Below, piece after piece: positions 24,396 through 33,226 of a DNA stretch of 64,000 nucleotides. Below the pieces are notes generated by a model that saw nothing but the letters and a program-made list of their open reading frames with translations, ran no database searches and was not told the DNA's origin. This stretch comes from Chloroflexota bacterium (lineage in GTDB: Bacteria > Chloroflexota > Dehalococcoidia > Lucifugimonadales > GCA-002723415): the NCBI GenBank assembly GCA_002723415.1, contig PBOA01000002.1, forward strand, positions 13,600-77,599, in the 5' to 3' direction. A program made the translations under genes and the position numbers. The stretch's first letter is position 1. Each line of letters begins with the position of its first letter.

Positions 24396-26009
24396 TTATT
24401 TAACTTCAGCATAACCTCCACGACCCCTTGGATCTGCAGCACCCTTAATAACACTATTATCATCATTACTTGTAATCGCATGTACTAATGCAAAAAAAGG
24501 ATCATAGCTCAAATCACTTTTTTTAATTTTATGTCCTTTTTTATTCATATATTCCAAAATTCTATAATATAACCTAGCTTCAACATCTATCCATTTGCCC
24601 TCAGAATGAATTCTAGGAGCTGATACTGCTTCCAGCACAGACATATCATGATCTATAATATTAAGTATTGTTTGTAAATTTGCTGTAAGAATTTTCACAG
24701 CTCCTGGGGCACTCGTAATTATAAAAGGCTTACCGTTCTTTAATACAATAGTAGGAGACATCCCTGTTGTACGAGCTTTACCTGGTGCAATAGAATTCGG
24801 ATGACCTGGATAGGGGTTAAAAACATGCATTGAATTATTAAATAAAAACCCTAAACCTTTAACTACGACCCCCGAACAAGGACTACCTAAAGTATGAGTT
24901 ATAGCAATTGCATTACCTTTCTCATCCATTGATGAAACAGTTGTAGTATCGTGCCCTTCAATCATATCTAAATTTGGAACAATTATGTCTTCATCATTAT
25001 CAATTATTCTCTTCCAATGCATAGCATGATCTTTAGATATAATTTTTTCTATTGGAACTGATTCATAATCCGGGTCTGCAAGATATTTTGCTCGATCAAC
25101 AAAACCAGCTTTCTGCGCCTGTGATAATAAATGGGAATACTCTGGAGTCCCAAACCCAATTTTATTTAAATCATATCCTTCTAATATATTAAGAGTTTCA
25201 ATAATTTGAGGTCCACTTCCAGGAGCTAAATTTGCACATACAGTATATCCTCGATAATTAGATTTTATAGGTGAGTTAATTCTTAATTTGTATTGCAAAA
25301 AATCTTCTTGAGTAATTAGGCCTCCATGCTTTAAAAAATCTTTTGCTATTATTCTTCCTAATTCACCCTTATACATCAAGTCTGGGCCTTCAATTGATAT
25401 CATTTCTAATGTTTCAGAATAATCTTTCATAATAAATTGCTCCCCTGTTTTAAGAATATCTCCATTTGGAGCAAAAATCTGACTTGATACATCATTAAAT
25501 TTCAATATTTCTTTAGTATCGCTATAACCTAAACTTCCATCATATATCCAACTCTGATATAATTCTGACGGAATTATAAAACCTCTTTTAGCTAAATCTA
25601 TAGCAGGTTGAATTAAATCTTTCCAACTCATGTTACCAAACCTATTGGCAACTTCATAAAAAGCTTTAAGAGTCCCTGGGACAGTAACTGACAAATACCC
25701 TACTTGATTAATATTACCTTCTAATTCCCACATGTCAGCAGGTAACCTTTTAATAACTTTGTCAGACCACATTCCTTGTGTAGATTTTAATGGAGCTCTT
25801 CCATAGAAATCTATCACCAAATGCTCACCTGATTCAGCATGAAAAACTTGAAGAGTTCCATTTCCCCCTATGCTAGTTTGATGTGGTTCAGCTATACCTT
25901 GCGCAAAAGCAGTAGCAACAGCTGCATCTATAGCATTCCCACCTTCTTCAAAAATCCTACGTCCAATCTCTACAGCCTCAACTTGAGGACAAACAATTAC
26001 ACCTTTCAA
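24396..26009 (-). CDS. Gamma-glutamyltransferase-family Ntn hydrolase
   Basis: The protein (537 aa) is a GGT homologue: GGNAIDAAVATAFAQG near residues 23-38 and the autoproteolysis site DTTTVSSMDEKGNAI with Thr355 as the expected nucleophile. The oxyanion-hole region reads SAPGAVKI instead of the usual GSPGG, so it is a divergent member and may act on gamma-glutamyl amides or other acyl compounds instead of glutathione. No signal peptide is visible, unlike secreted GGTs. The start is TTG with AGGA about 6 bases upstream. Its proximity to 5-oxoprolinase genes is suggestive of gamma-glutamyl compound use. Confidence 0.88.
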   Translation of the reverse strand: MKGVIVCPQVEAVEIGRRIFEEGGNAIDAAVATAFAQGIAEPHQTSIGGNGTLQVFHAESGEHLVIDFYGRAPLKSTQGMWSDKVIKRLPADMWELEGNINQVGYLSVTVPGTLKAFYEVANRFGNMSWKDLIQPAIDLAKRGFIIPSELYQSWIYDGSLGYSDTKEILKFNDVSSQIFAPNGDILKTGEQFIMKDYSETLEMISIEGPDLMYKGELGRIIAKDFLKHGGLITQEDFLQYKLRINSPIKSNYRGYTVCANLAPGSGPQIIETLNILEGYDLNKIGFGTPEYSHLLSQAQKAGFVDRAKYLADPDYESVPIEKIISKDHAMHWKRIIDNDEDIIVPNLDMIEGHDTTTVSSMDEKGNAIAITHTLGSPCSGVVVKGLGFLFNNSMHVFNPYPGHPNSIAPGKARTTGMSPTIVLKNGKPFIITSAPGAVKILTANLQTILNIIDHDMSVLEAVSAPRIHSEGKWIDVEARLYYRILEYMNKKGHKIKKSDLSYDPFFALVHAITSNDDNSVIKGAADPRGRGGYAEVK

Positions 26010-26106
26010 AAAACATCCTTTATTGAAAATTATTGTTGAATTAAATATTATATTACATATCTGTTAAATTAGTAATAAATCTACCGAAAGACCAAAAGAT
26101 AAAAGA

Positions 26107-27057
26107 ATGAATAAAAGAAGAATATTAACAAAAGAAATGTTGCAAATTATTGGAACTGAATCAGAAACTAATAAATTTAAAGTTTATAAAGAAAACATAA
26201 TTAGATTTGCTGAATCAATTCAAGATTACAACCCTTTATTTAACAATGAATTAGAAGCAAGAAAATCAATCTATGGTGGCATAATTGCTCCTCCCACTTT
26301 TCTGCGTTCATGCTATCCAGGTCCTTGGAAAAAATCCATACAATTGCCATTTTATACAAGTGTTGACGGTGGAAGTGATTGGGAATATTTTGAACCAATA
26401 AGAGATGGGGATGTAATAAATGTAACAGCTAAGATAACTGATTTATATGAAAAAAGTGGACATAAAGAACAAATGTTATTACAAAAAACAACGATAAAAT
26501 ATATCAATCAATTTAAATCATTAGTTGCAAAAGAGGAAAATATAGGTATTTTTCTTGAAAAACATATGCACAATGAAGACAAATACCCCTTCTCTAATAT
26601 AAAAACCAAAACAACCAATAGATTCCAAAATTCAAAAAATAAAATAATTACTTACGAAGATATCTATATAGGGATGGAATTACCTACAATTATAAAAACT
26701 CCGAATAGCCAACAATTAGTTAAATACGCAGCCGCTTCATTAGAATTCCCAGAGATACATTATGATATAGACTATGCAAAAGATGCAGGGTTACCTGGAG
26801 TCTTAGTCCAAGGGTCCTTAAAACATGCTTTTTTAGGACAACTTATAACTGATTGGATGGGGCAAAATAATATTTTAAAAAAACTATCAGTATCATATAG
26901 AGGAATGGATATAGCGAATGAAACACTTTATTGCAAAGGATTAATTACTGAAAAATATATTGAAAAAAATCATAATTTAGTTAAATCTGATATTTGGATA
27001 GAAAATGACAAAAAAATAAAAAAAACTTTTGGAGAAGCAATAGTACAAATAAACTAA
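26107..27057 (+). CDS. Double-hotdog MaoC/FAS1-type dehydratase-like protein
   Basis: The protein (316 aa) contains an N-terminal FAS1-type dehydratase hotdog (with FAESIQDYNPLF and APPTFL) and a C-terminal MaoC-like hotdog (YEDIYIGMELP, HYDIDYAKDAGLPGVLVQG). Tandem hotdogs of this layout are hydratases/dehydratases of acyl-CoA thioesters such as mesaconyl-C4-CoA hydratase-like proteins. The active His-Asp pair is recognisable as HYDIDYA. It could be linked to acyl-CoA use in the neighbouring plus operon. It is divergent from the gamma-glutamyltransferase gene, so its promoter must lie in 26010-26106. Confidence 0.85.
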   Translation: MNKRRILTKEMLQIIGTESETNKFKVYKENIIRFAESIQDYNPLFNNELEARKSIYGGIIAPPTFLRSCYPGPWKKSIQLPFYTSVDGGSDWEYFEPIRDGDVINVTAKITDLYEKSGHKEQMLLQKTTIKYINQFKSLVAKEENIGIFLEKHMHNEDKYPFSNIKTKTTNRFQNSKNKIITYEDIYIGMELPTIIKTPNSQQLVKYAAASLEFPEIHYDIDYAKDAGLPGVLVQGSLKHAFLGQLITDWMGQNNILKKLSVSYRGMDIANETLYCKGLITEKYIEKNHNLVKSDIWIENDKKIKKTFGEAIVQIN

Positions 27058-27084
27058 ATTTTAAAATACATATTGGTTAACCGC

Positions 27085-27113
27085 TTGACAAAGATCATTT
27101 GTTCTGTTCTAAT
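27085..27113 (+). promoter_or_regulatory. Near-consensus promoter of the small gene and ftsZ
   Basis: TTGACA (27085-27090) and TCTAAT (27108-27113) are separated by exactly 17 bases, so transcription should start near 27120. TTTGTTCT occurs at 27098-27105 and 27113-27120, one copy in the spacer and one at the start site, which might be a direct-repeat operator. ftsZ is expressed from here with the 82-residue gene. Confidence 0.72.
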
Positions 27114-27146
27114 TTGTTCTAAAGAAATAAATATTTAGGATAAAAC

Positions 27147-27395
27147 ATGGTAACTAAAGCATATAAACAATATAAACTTAACATAAATATCCCTGAAAAT
27201 GATTCAAACAAAAATAAAAATTTTAAAATCCATAAAGGAGAAAAAGTCTTTTATATCGGAAGGCATATAAATGGACCTGAATCAGGATCAATTGGCATAG
27301 TAAAAAATACTTTAAATAACTTAGCAGTAATTGATTTAGGAATGTATGGAACGTGGAAAATACCATATTATTATTTACAAAGTCTGAAGAATTAA
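27147..27395 (+). CDS. Small protein of unknown function upstream of ftsZ
   Basis: I do not recognise this 82-residue protein. The first 27 residues are polar and rich in Lys/Asn. The rest alternates strand-like segments and turns (KGEKVFYIGR, GSIGIVKNT, NLAVIDLG, TWKIPYYYLQSL), which looks like an SH3- or KOW-like small barrel. It has AGGA 6 bases before ATG, is 9 bases from ftsZ, and both lie behind one promoter. A role with FtsZ is suggested only by this arrangement. Confidence 0.75.
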   Translation: MVTKAYKQYKLNINIPENDSNKNKNFKIHKGEKVFYIGRHINGPESGSIGIVKNTLNNLAVIDLGMYGTWKIPYYYLQSLKN

Positions 27396-27404
27396 GAGGT
27401 TTTA

Positions 27405-28448
27405 ATGAAAACATCATTAGTGAAAATAAAAATTATAGGTGTAGGAGGTGGTGGAGGCAATGCTGTTAATCGTATGTCAAAAAACCTTCCAATTAGTAAT
27501 TCACTACTAGCTATTAATACAGACATACAAGCATTAGAAAACATAAAAAATGTTCAAACTTTTGCAATAGGACCAAATACAACTAAAGGTATGGGTACAG
27601 GAGGTAATCCTGATATTGGTAAAAAGTCAATAGAGGAAAGTTATAAACAAATCGAAGAATTAATTATCGGAAATGATATGGTATTTATAACTGCAGGTAT
27701 GGGTGGAGGAACAGGTACAGGTGCATCATCAATAATAGCTGAAATATGTAAAAAAAACCAGATATTAACTATAGGAATTGTAACATTACCATTTACATTT
27801 GAAGGATTTGAAAGAAGAAAAATTGCATTAAATGGATTGAAAAAATTAAATCAAAAATTAGATTCAATAATAACAATTGATAATGACACGTTATTACCAG
27901 CATTTAATGAATCAACATCATTAATTAAATCATTTGAAAAAGTAGATGAAATACTCGAACAAGGGGTTAAAGGTATTACAGATGTTATAAATTTACCTGG
28001 GTTAATAAATGTTGATTTTGCAGATTTAAAATCGATAATAAAAAATGGAGGGAAATCATTAATGTCTGTAGGCTATGGAGATGGTAAAAATGCTGCTATT
28101 AATTCAATAGAATCAGCTTTATCGAATCCATTGATAAATGAAACTATAGCAGAAGCAAAAGGAATTTTATTTTACATAAAAGCAGGTAATGATATTTCAT
28201 TAGGACAAGTACATCAAATTGCAAACAAAATAAAGGAATTAACAATAAACAATCCTAAAATAATGTTTGGTGTTGTGAGAGAAAAAAATATGAAACGAAA
28301 AGTTAATATAACATTGATTGCAACGGGGATAAGTAAAACAAAAAACAAAACAAATAATGAAATATTAAAATTAGATAATAAAGATTTAATTTATAATTTT
28401 AACAAAAAAGTTAGTGAAAGACCTGAACAAATCGCAATAAATATTTAA
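27405..28448 (+). CDS. ftsZ: Cell division GTPase FtsZ
   Basis: The protein (347 aa) has the full FtsZ GTPase: KIIGVGGGGGNAVNRM at the N-terminus, the tubulin signature GMGGGTGTG (98-106), the base-contacting IDNDTLL region and the T7 loop NVDFADLK (202-209) that completes the catalytic site of the next subunit. The C-terminal domain follows, but the tail is only about 30 residues and ends RPEQIAINI without the usual PxFLR-type conserved peptide that binds FtsA, SepF or ZipA. No other division gene is adjacent. Its stop shares a TTAA with the convergent hydrolase gene. Confidence 0.93.
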   Translation: MKTSLVKIKIIGVGGGGGNAVNRMSKNLPISNSLLAINTDIQALENIKNVQTFAIGPNTTKGMGTGGNPDIGKKSIEESYKQIEELIIGNDMVFITAGMGGGTGTGASSIIAEICKKNQILTIGIVTLPFTFEGFERRKIALNGLKKLNQKLDSIITIDNDTLLPAFNESTSLIKSFEKVDEILEQGVKGITDVINLPGLINVDFADLKSIIKNGGKSLMSVGYGDGKNAAINSIESALSNPLINETIAEAKGILFYIKAGNDISLGQVHQIANKIKELTINNPKIMFGVVREKNMKRKVNITLIATGISKTKNKTNNEILKLDNKDLIYNFNKKVSERPEQIAINI

Positions 28449-29323
28449 AGATTAAAAAAACCTGATTTAAATTCATTTATAATTTGTTTTGCTAATAATT
28501 TTGGCTTTTGTAAAGGTATATCATGTATCGAATCATCAAACCATATAAGTTTTACAATCTCTAACGAATTAATTGCCTGATCAAGGCCAATAAGTTTTAT
28601 AGATTTTTCTGAATTAAATTGATTTTCATTATCTTGGCGAGCTGGTATTAATAAGACAGGGACCTTGATATTTTCATACATTTCAGTAGGTTTGTAATTC
28701 CAGATTGATTCAATAATTTTCATATGTTTATCAAAAGTTAGTTTAGGTCCAATAATTACATTATCTTTAATATCAAAATTAGATAATATTATATCTTCTA
28801 ATAACATCTGATCTGAAGATTTTATCTTTGAGTAAATCCTCTTTTTAAAATCACCCAAATTAGTTCCAATGAAATTAGGAGGAGTATATTTTTTTTTAAT
28901 TTCATAATATTTAAAACCATGAGATGATATTTCTGTTGTGCCTCCATCAATTAAACATAATCCTTTGGACTTATATATGTTTTTTTCAGCATATGACAAA
29001 GCAACCATAGCTCCCCAAGAGTGACCAATAATAATTGGATTATTAAAATTAATTTTTCCCAAAAAACCATCCAAGTCATTTATAACAGTATTAAAATCAT
29101 ACCCTCCTAGAGGTTTACTTGTTAAACCATGGCCTCTTTGATCTAAAGCTATTACTCTAAAATTTTCTGATAATATAGGAGCAACTAAATCCCAAATCCT
29201 TGAATTAGAGGCTAACCCATGTAATAAAACAATTTCCTGACCACTTCCTCCCCAGTCACGGTAATAAAATTGAATAGAGTTTATTTCTACTTTTTTTTCG
29301 ATAGGATTATTAGTATTTTTCAT
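28445..29323 (-). CDS. Alpha/beta hydrolase
   Basis: The protein (292 aa) has the alpha/beta hydrolase signs: oxyanion HGLASNS, the nucleophile elbow GHSWG with Ser102, LDQRGHGLTSKP before it, and a C-terminal His in DDSIHDIP. I start at ATG 29323, not the in-frame TTG two codons earlier; neither has a clear ribosome binding site. It follows nadK by 19 bases on the same strand. Substrate unknown; it could be an ester, lactone or epoxide hydrolase. Confidence 0.88.
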   Translation of the reverse strand: MKNTNNPIEKKVEINSIQFYYRDWGGSGQEIVLLHGLASNSRIWDLVAPILSENFRVIALDQRGHGLTSKPLGGYDFNTVINDLDGFLGKINFNNPIIIGHSWGAMVALSYAEKNIYKSKGLCLIDGGTTEISSHGFKYYEIKKKYTPPNFIGTNLGDFKKRIYSKIKSSDQMLLEDIILSNFDIKDNVIIGPKLTFDKHMKIIESIWNYKPTEMYENIKVPVLLIPARQDNENQFNSEKSIKLIGLDQAINSLEIVKLIWFDDSIHDIPLQKPKLLAKQIINEFKSGFFNL

Positions 29324-29342
29324 AAACAATCAATCTAAAAAG

Positions 29343-30209
29343 TTAAGTCTTATTAAATAACCCCAATTTATTTGCCAATGTATTATAAAAGCTAATAGTA
29401 GACAAAGATCTTAAGAACTTTGCAGGGTATCTTCCAGATTTAATTATTAGTTTATCGTGAATATCTAATTGAATTTCAGACACTCCATCAGCACTAACTA
29501 TTGTGGTATTTTTATTTGTCGGTCGTAGTGTTACTTTAGAATCTTTAGGCAATACTATGCTATCCCTTAATCCAGTATGTGGTGCGACAGGCTGTAAAAT
29601 TATTTCATTTGATTCAGGGTGTAATATTGGACCTCCAGCAGAGTAAGAATACCCAGTGCTACCTGTGGCAGTCGAAACAACTACTGCATCTGATCGATAT
29701 GTAGTAAGAACATGGTCATCAACTGAAACTTCTATATCTGACAATTTCGACACCCCCCCTTGTCCAATAACTACATCATTCAAAGCATTAAAAGTAAGTT
29801 TAGGATTTTCTTCAATACCCGAAAATACTGCAGCTTCCAAGGTCATTCTTTCTTCAATCCTAATTTCCCCATTAATATATTCGGGAAGTTTATTAATTGC
29901 TTCATTAGGATCAAGTTCAGTCATAAACCCAATTTGTCCAAAATTTATACCTATCATAGGTATAGAATAATTATAAATATAACGAACTGTTTTAAGGATT
30001 GAACCATCTCCTCCAACTATTACAACTAAAGAAGTTTTAGAAAATTCATTTTCAAATTGTGATAATTGATCCAAAGAAGTACACCAAGAATTTTCTTTAT
30101 CATAATTTAATTTATTCATTAAATCTTTGATAAAGAAACTCGTCTCTGAAATAGCAGAATTATATATAAAACCTATTAATTTATTTTTTAAATTTCCCAA
30201 GTAAATCAT
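29343..30209 (-). CDS. nadK: NAD kinase
   Basis: The protein (288 aa) phosphorylates NAD to NADP. GGDGS (66-70) with preceding hydrophobic strand, NFGQIGFMTELDP, the ALNDVVIGQG motif and the TGSTGYSYSAGGPILHP stretch are all diagnostic. It lies just downstream of nuoN in the same direction, 24 bases after its stop, and may be co-transcribed. GGTGA is very close to ATG. Confident assignment. Confidence 0.95.
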   Translation of the reverse strand: MIYLGNLKNKLIGFIYNSAISETSFFIKDLMNKLNYDKENSWCTSLDQLSQFENEFSKTSLVVIVGGDGSILKTVRYIYNYSIPMIGINFGQIGFMTELDPNEAINKLPEYINGEIRIEERMTLEAAVFSGIEENPKLTFNALNDVVIGQGGVSKLSDIEVSVDDHVLTTYRSDAVVVSTATGSTGYSYSAGGPILHPESNEIILQPVAPHTGLRDSIVLPKDSKVTLRPTNKNTTIVSADGVSEIQLDIHDKLIIKSGRYPAKFLRSLSTISFYNTLANKLGLFNKT

Positions 30210-30233
30210 TCACCTTAATATATTAATTATTAA

Positions 30234-31715
30234 TTATACAAGAATATTAACTACAGTATATGAAAGGTCTATTAGTGGTCTTGGGAAAATCCCAAATATT
30301 AACACTCCAATCAATGTGAAAATAATCAAAATTCTTTGGCTCATAGTAATCTTAATCGAAAGATTAGAAATTGGGTCTTCTAAATAAACAATTTTAACAA
30401 TTCTCAAATAATAATAAGCAGAAATTGCAGTATTAATCAATCCAACCAACATCAACCAAATTAAATCTGCACTAATTGCCGCATTAAATATATATGCTTT
30501 AGAAAAGAACCCTACTGTAGGAGGCAAACCAATAAGAGATATCATTACTATACTTAATGTAAATGCAAGAAGTGGAGACCTCTTAGATATACCAGAAAAA
30601 TCCTCAATTAAATTACTTTTAATATTATTGGTAATAATAATAACTGTAGTAAATAATGTAAAATTCGTTATAGCATAACCTAAAATATAAAAGATTACAG
30701 ATGAAGCTGAATTTAAAGAATTACCAATACCTTTATCAGAAATTAAAACTAATAAACTAATTATACCTACTAATATAAATCCTGTATGAGAAATACTACT
30801 ATAAGCAATTAAACGTTTAATATTTACTTGTCGAATAGCAATTAAATTACCTAAAAACATTGATAATATACTTAATGCTATTAATATATCACTCCAATTT
30901 TGAATTAAAATGGAATTAGTATGAAAAATACTGTATATCATTCTTAAGAAAATTCCAAAACCTGCAACTTTACTAGCTATAGCAAGATAAGAAGTAATAG
31001 GAATAGGGGCACCATTATATACATCAGGAGACCACATATGAAATGGAGCTGCAGATATTTTAAAAGCAAATCCTGAAATTAATAAAATAGATCCCAAAAC
31101 CAGTGCTTTTTCATTTAAAATTGAAGTTTGAGAAATACTAATTGCTATGTCTTTAAATAAAGTACTCCCCGTATAACCAAAAAATATAACCATTCCATAA
31201 AGTAGAAAAGCTGAACTTATACCACTCAATATTAAGAATTTGGCCCCTGATTCAGAAGATTCATTATTTCTATTAAATGCTACAAGTGCAACAACAGGTA
31301 AAGTAGTTAATTCTAGTGCAATATAAAAACTAATTAATTCAATTGATGAAGTTAAAAGCATCATACCCGTAGCTGAAAATAGTATCAGTGAATAATATTC
31401 AGACTTAGCTTTAGAAGATTCGATATAATCTTTTGAAATATAAATTATAAAAATCACAGCAACTATAAAAAAGCTGTTAAAAAAAAGTCCGAATTCGTCT
31501 AAAACAAACGAATTAGTAAATGAATAAGTTGATTTACCTAAATCAATATTAAGCCATAAAAATAAATTTAATACAAATATACCAAATAACCCAATAAAAG
31601 CAATTGGTCTTAGTAAAGAATTTTTGCCAACAAATAAATCATATAATATTAATAGCATGGATAAAGCTATCATACACATTTGAGGAGATATCGAGTATAA
31701 ATCTTGTAAATTCAT
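30234..31715 (-). CDS. nuoN: NADH-quinone oxidoreductase subunit N
   Basis: The protein (493 aa) is a 14-segment antiporter-like subunit of complex I. KISAAPFHMWSPDVYNGAPIPITSYLA region and IAYSSISHTGFILVG mark NuoN. It is the last gene of the nuo operon; its ATG lies 2 bases after the nuoM stop. It forms part of the proton-pumping arm between NuoM and NuoK/J. Confidence 0.96.
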   Translation of the reverse strand: MNLQDLYSISPQMCMIALSMLLILYDLFVGKNSLLRPIAFIGLFGIFVLNLFLWLNIDLGKSTYSFTNSFVLDEFGLFFNSFFIVAVIFIIYISKDYIESSKAKSEYYSLILFSATGMMLLTSSIELISFYIALELTTLPVVALVAFNRNNESSESGAKFLILSGISSAFLLYGMVIFFGYTGSTLFKDIAISISQTSILNEKALVLGSILLISGFAFKISAAPFHMWSPDVYNGAPIPITSYLAIASKVAGFGIFLRMIYSIFHTNSILIQNWSDILIALSILSMFLGNLIAIRQVNIKRLIAYSSISHTGFILVGIISLLVLISDKGIGNSLNSASSVIFYILGYAITNFTLFTTVIIITNNIKSNLIEDFSGISKRSPLLAFTLSIVMISLIGLPPTVGFFSKAYIFNAAISADLIWLMLVGLINTAISAYYYLRIVKIVYLEDPISNLSIKITMSQRILIIFTLIGVLIFGIFPRPLIDLSYTVVNILV

Positions 31716-31717
31716 AT

Positions 31718-33208
31718 TTATTTACCTATCATAGATATAATTCCATTTTTAAAAATTTCTGTTATAAATGATGGATATAAACCAACAAACAATATAGATA
31801 TAATTAATATAACAACTGGTATCATTTCATAAATGCTTGCATCTGAAATATTTTTAAACCTTTCTAATTGAGGACCATACATTATTCTTTGGATCATCCA
31901 CAATATATACCCTGATGTTAAAACTACCCCAAAAACACCTATAGCAGTAAAAAAGTTAAAGACAGGAAACGCTCCAATAAATATAATTATTTCAGATATA
32001 AACCCACTTGTCCCTGGCAAACCAAGAGCTGCAACTCCAGCTATAGTTAATGATATAGATAATCTCGGCATCTGATGTACCAAGCCACCCATATGAGGTA
32101 TATACCGTGTATGCGTTTTTTCATAAATATACCCAATAATTAAAAACAATAATCCTGTAATTGTTCCATGTGTAAACATTTGTAGTGAAGCTCCTACAAG
32201 GCCAGTAATTTTATCTTCATAAGACCCACTAAAGGCTGCAATACCTAATAAAACAAATCCCATGTGACTAATACTACTAAAAGCAATTAATCGTTTCATA
32301 TCTGTCTGTCTCATAGTTATTACAGCTCCATATATAACATTTATTACAGCTAATATAACTATGAATAATGAATATTCAGATACAGATTCAGGGAAAAACC
32401 CTATACATATTCTTATCAGCCCATATCCAGCCATTTTTATTAAAACTCCTGCAAGCATTACACTACCTGCAGTAGGTGCATCAGTGTGGGCGTCCGGCAA
32501 CCAAGTATGTAAAGGCCATACTGGCAATTTAATTGCAAAAGCAATAAAAAATATAAAAAATACAAAACTCATGGGGATTAATAAAGTCTTATTCTGTAAC
32601 AAAAGAGGGATCATAGTCATATCAAAACTTTTAGTAGTAGCAAAAAGAATTAATATTCCAAATAATATCAAAGCTCCACTAATAAGAGTAAATATTAAAA
32701 ACTTCATTGCTGAATAATTTTTTCTTCCACTTCCCCAAACCATTATCAGAAAAAACATTGGAATTAATTCAAGTTCCCAAAAAATAAAAAATAAAAATAA
32801 ATCTAGAGAGGAAAAAACTCCCATTACAGCAGTCTCAAGTAATAATAAACAAACGAAATATTGTTTAACTTTATAAGTTATATTTTTTGAAGAAAATACT
32901 GCAACAGCTGTTAACAAACCAGTAAGCAGTATTAGAGGTGCGCTAAATCCATCTACTCCTAAGTAATATTCAACTTTAAAAAATTCAAACGGTATCCAAT
33001 TTTCATACCTGTCAATTAGTTTAAATTTTTCAGAAGATTCGCTCATTTTATAAGCAAATAAAACCCACCCAGATAAAATCAGATTTAATAACGTGACTAG
33101 TCTGGCAAAAAAGAAAATATGACTATTCTTTTTTAATAAAACAGCAATAATTAAAGACCCTACTAAAGGTAAAAATACTGTTGTACTAATTAAACCATTA
33201 AAAACCAA
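31718..33208 (-). CDS. nuoM: NADH-quinone oxidoreductase subunit M
   Basis: The protein (496 aa) is an antiporter-like membrane subunit with IKLPVWPLHTWLPDAHTDAPT, FWELELIPMFFLI (the conserved membrane glutamate) and LIAFSSISHMGFVLLG, which distinguish NuoM. The start is TTG without a close ribosome binding site (AAGGG about 12 bases upstream), so a start a codon or two earlier is possible. It sits 18 bases after nuoL. Confidence 0.95.
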   Translation of the reverse strand: MVFNGLISTTVFLPLVGSLIIAVLLKKNSHIFFFARLVTLLNLILSGWVLFAYKMSESSEKFKLIDRYENWIPFEFFKVEYYLGVDGFSAPLILLTGLLTAVAVFSSKNITYKVKQYFVCLLLLETAVMGVFSSLDLFLFFIFWELELIPMFFLIMVWGSGRKNYSAMKFLIFTLISGALILFGILILFATTKSFDMTMIPLLLQNKTLLIPMSFVFFIFFIAFAIKLPVWPLHTWLPDAHTDAPTAGSVMLAGVLIKMAGYGLIRICIGFFPESVSEYSLFIVILAVINVIYGAVITMRQTDMKRLIAFSSISHMGFVLLGIAAFSGSYEDKITGLVGASLQMFTHGTITGLLFLIIGYIYEKTHTRYIPHMGGLVHQMPRLSISLTIAGVAALGLPGTSGFISEIIIFIGAFPVFNFFTAIGVFGVVLTSGYILWMIQRIMYGPQLERFKNISDASIYEMIPVVILIISILFVGLYPSFITEIFKNGIISMIGK

Positions 33209-33226
33209 AATTTAAATATACCCTTT

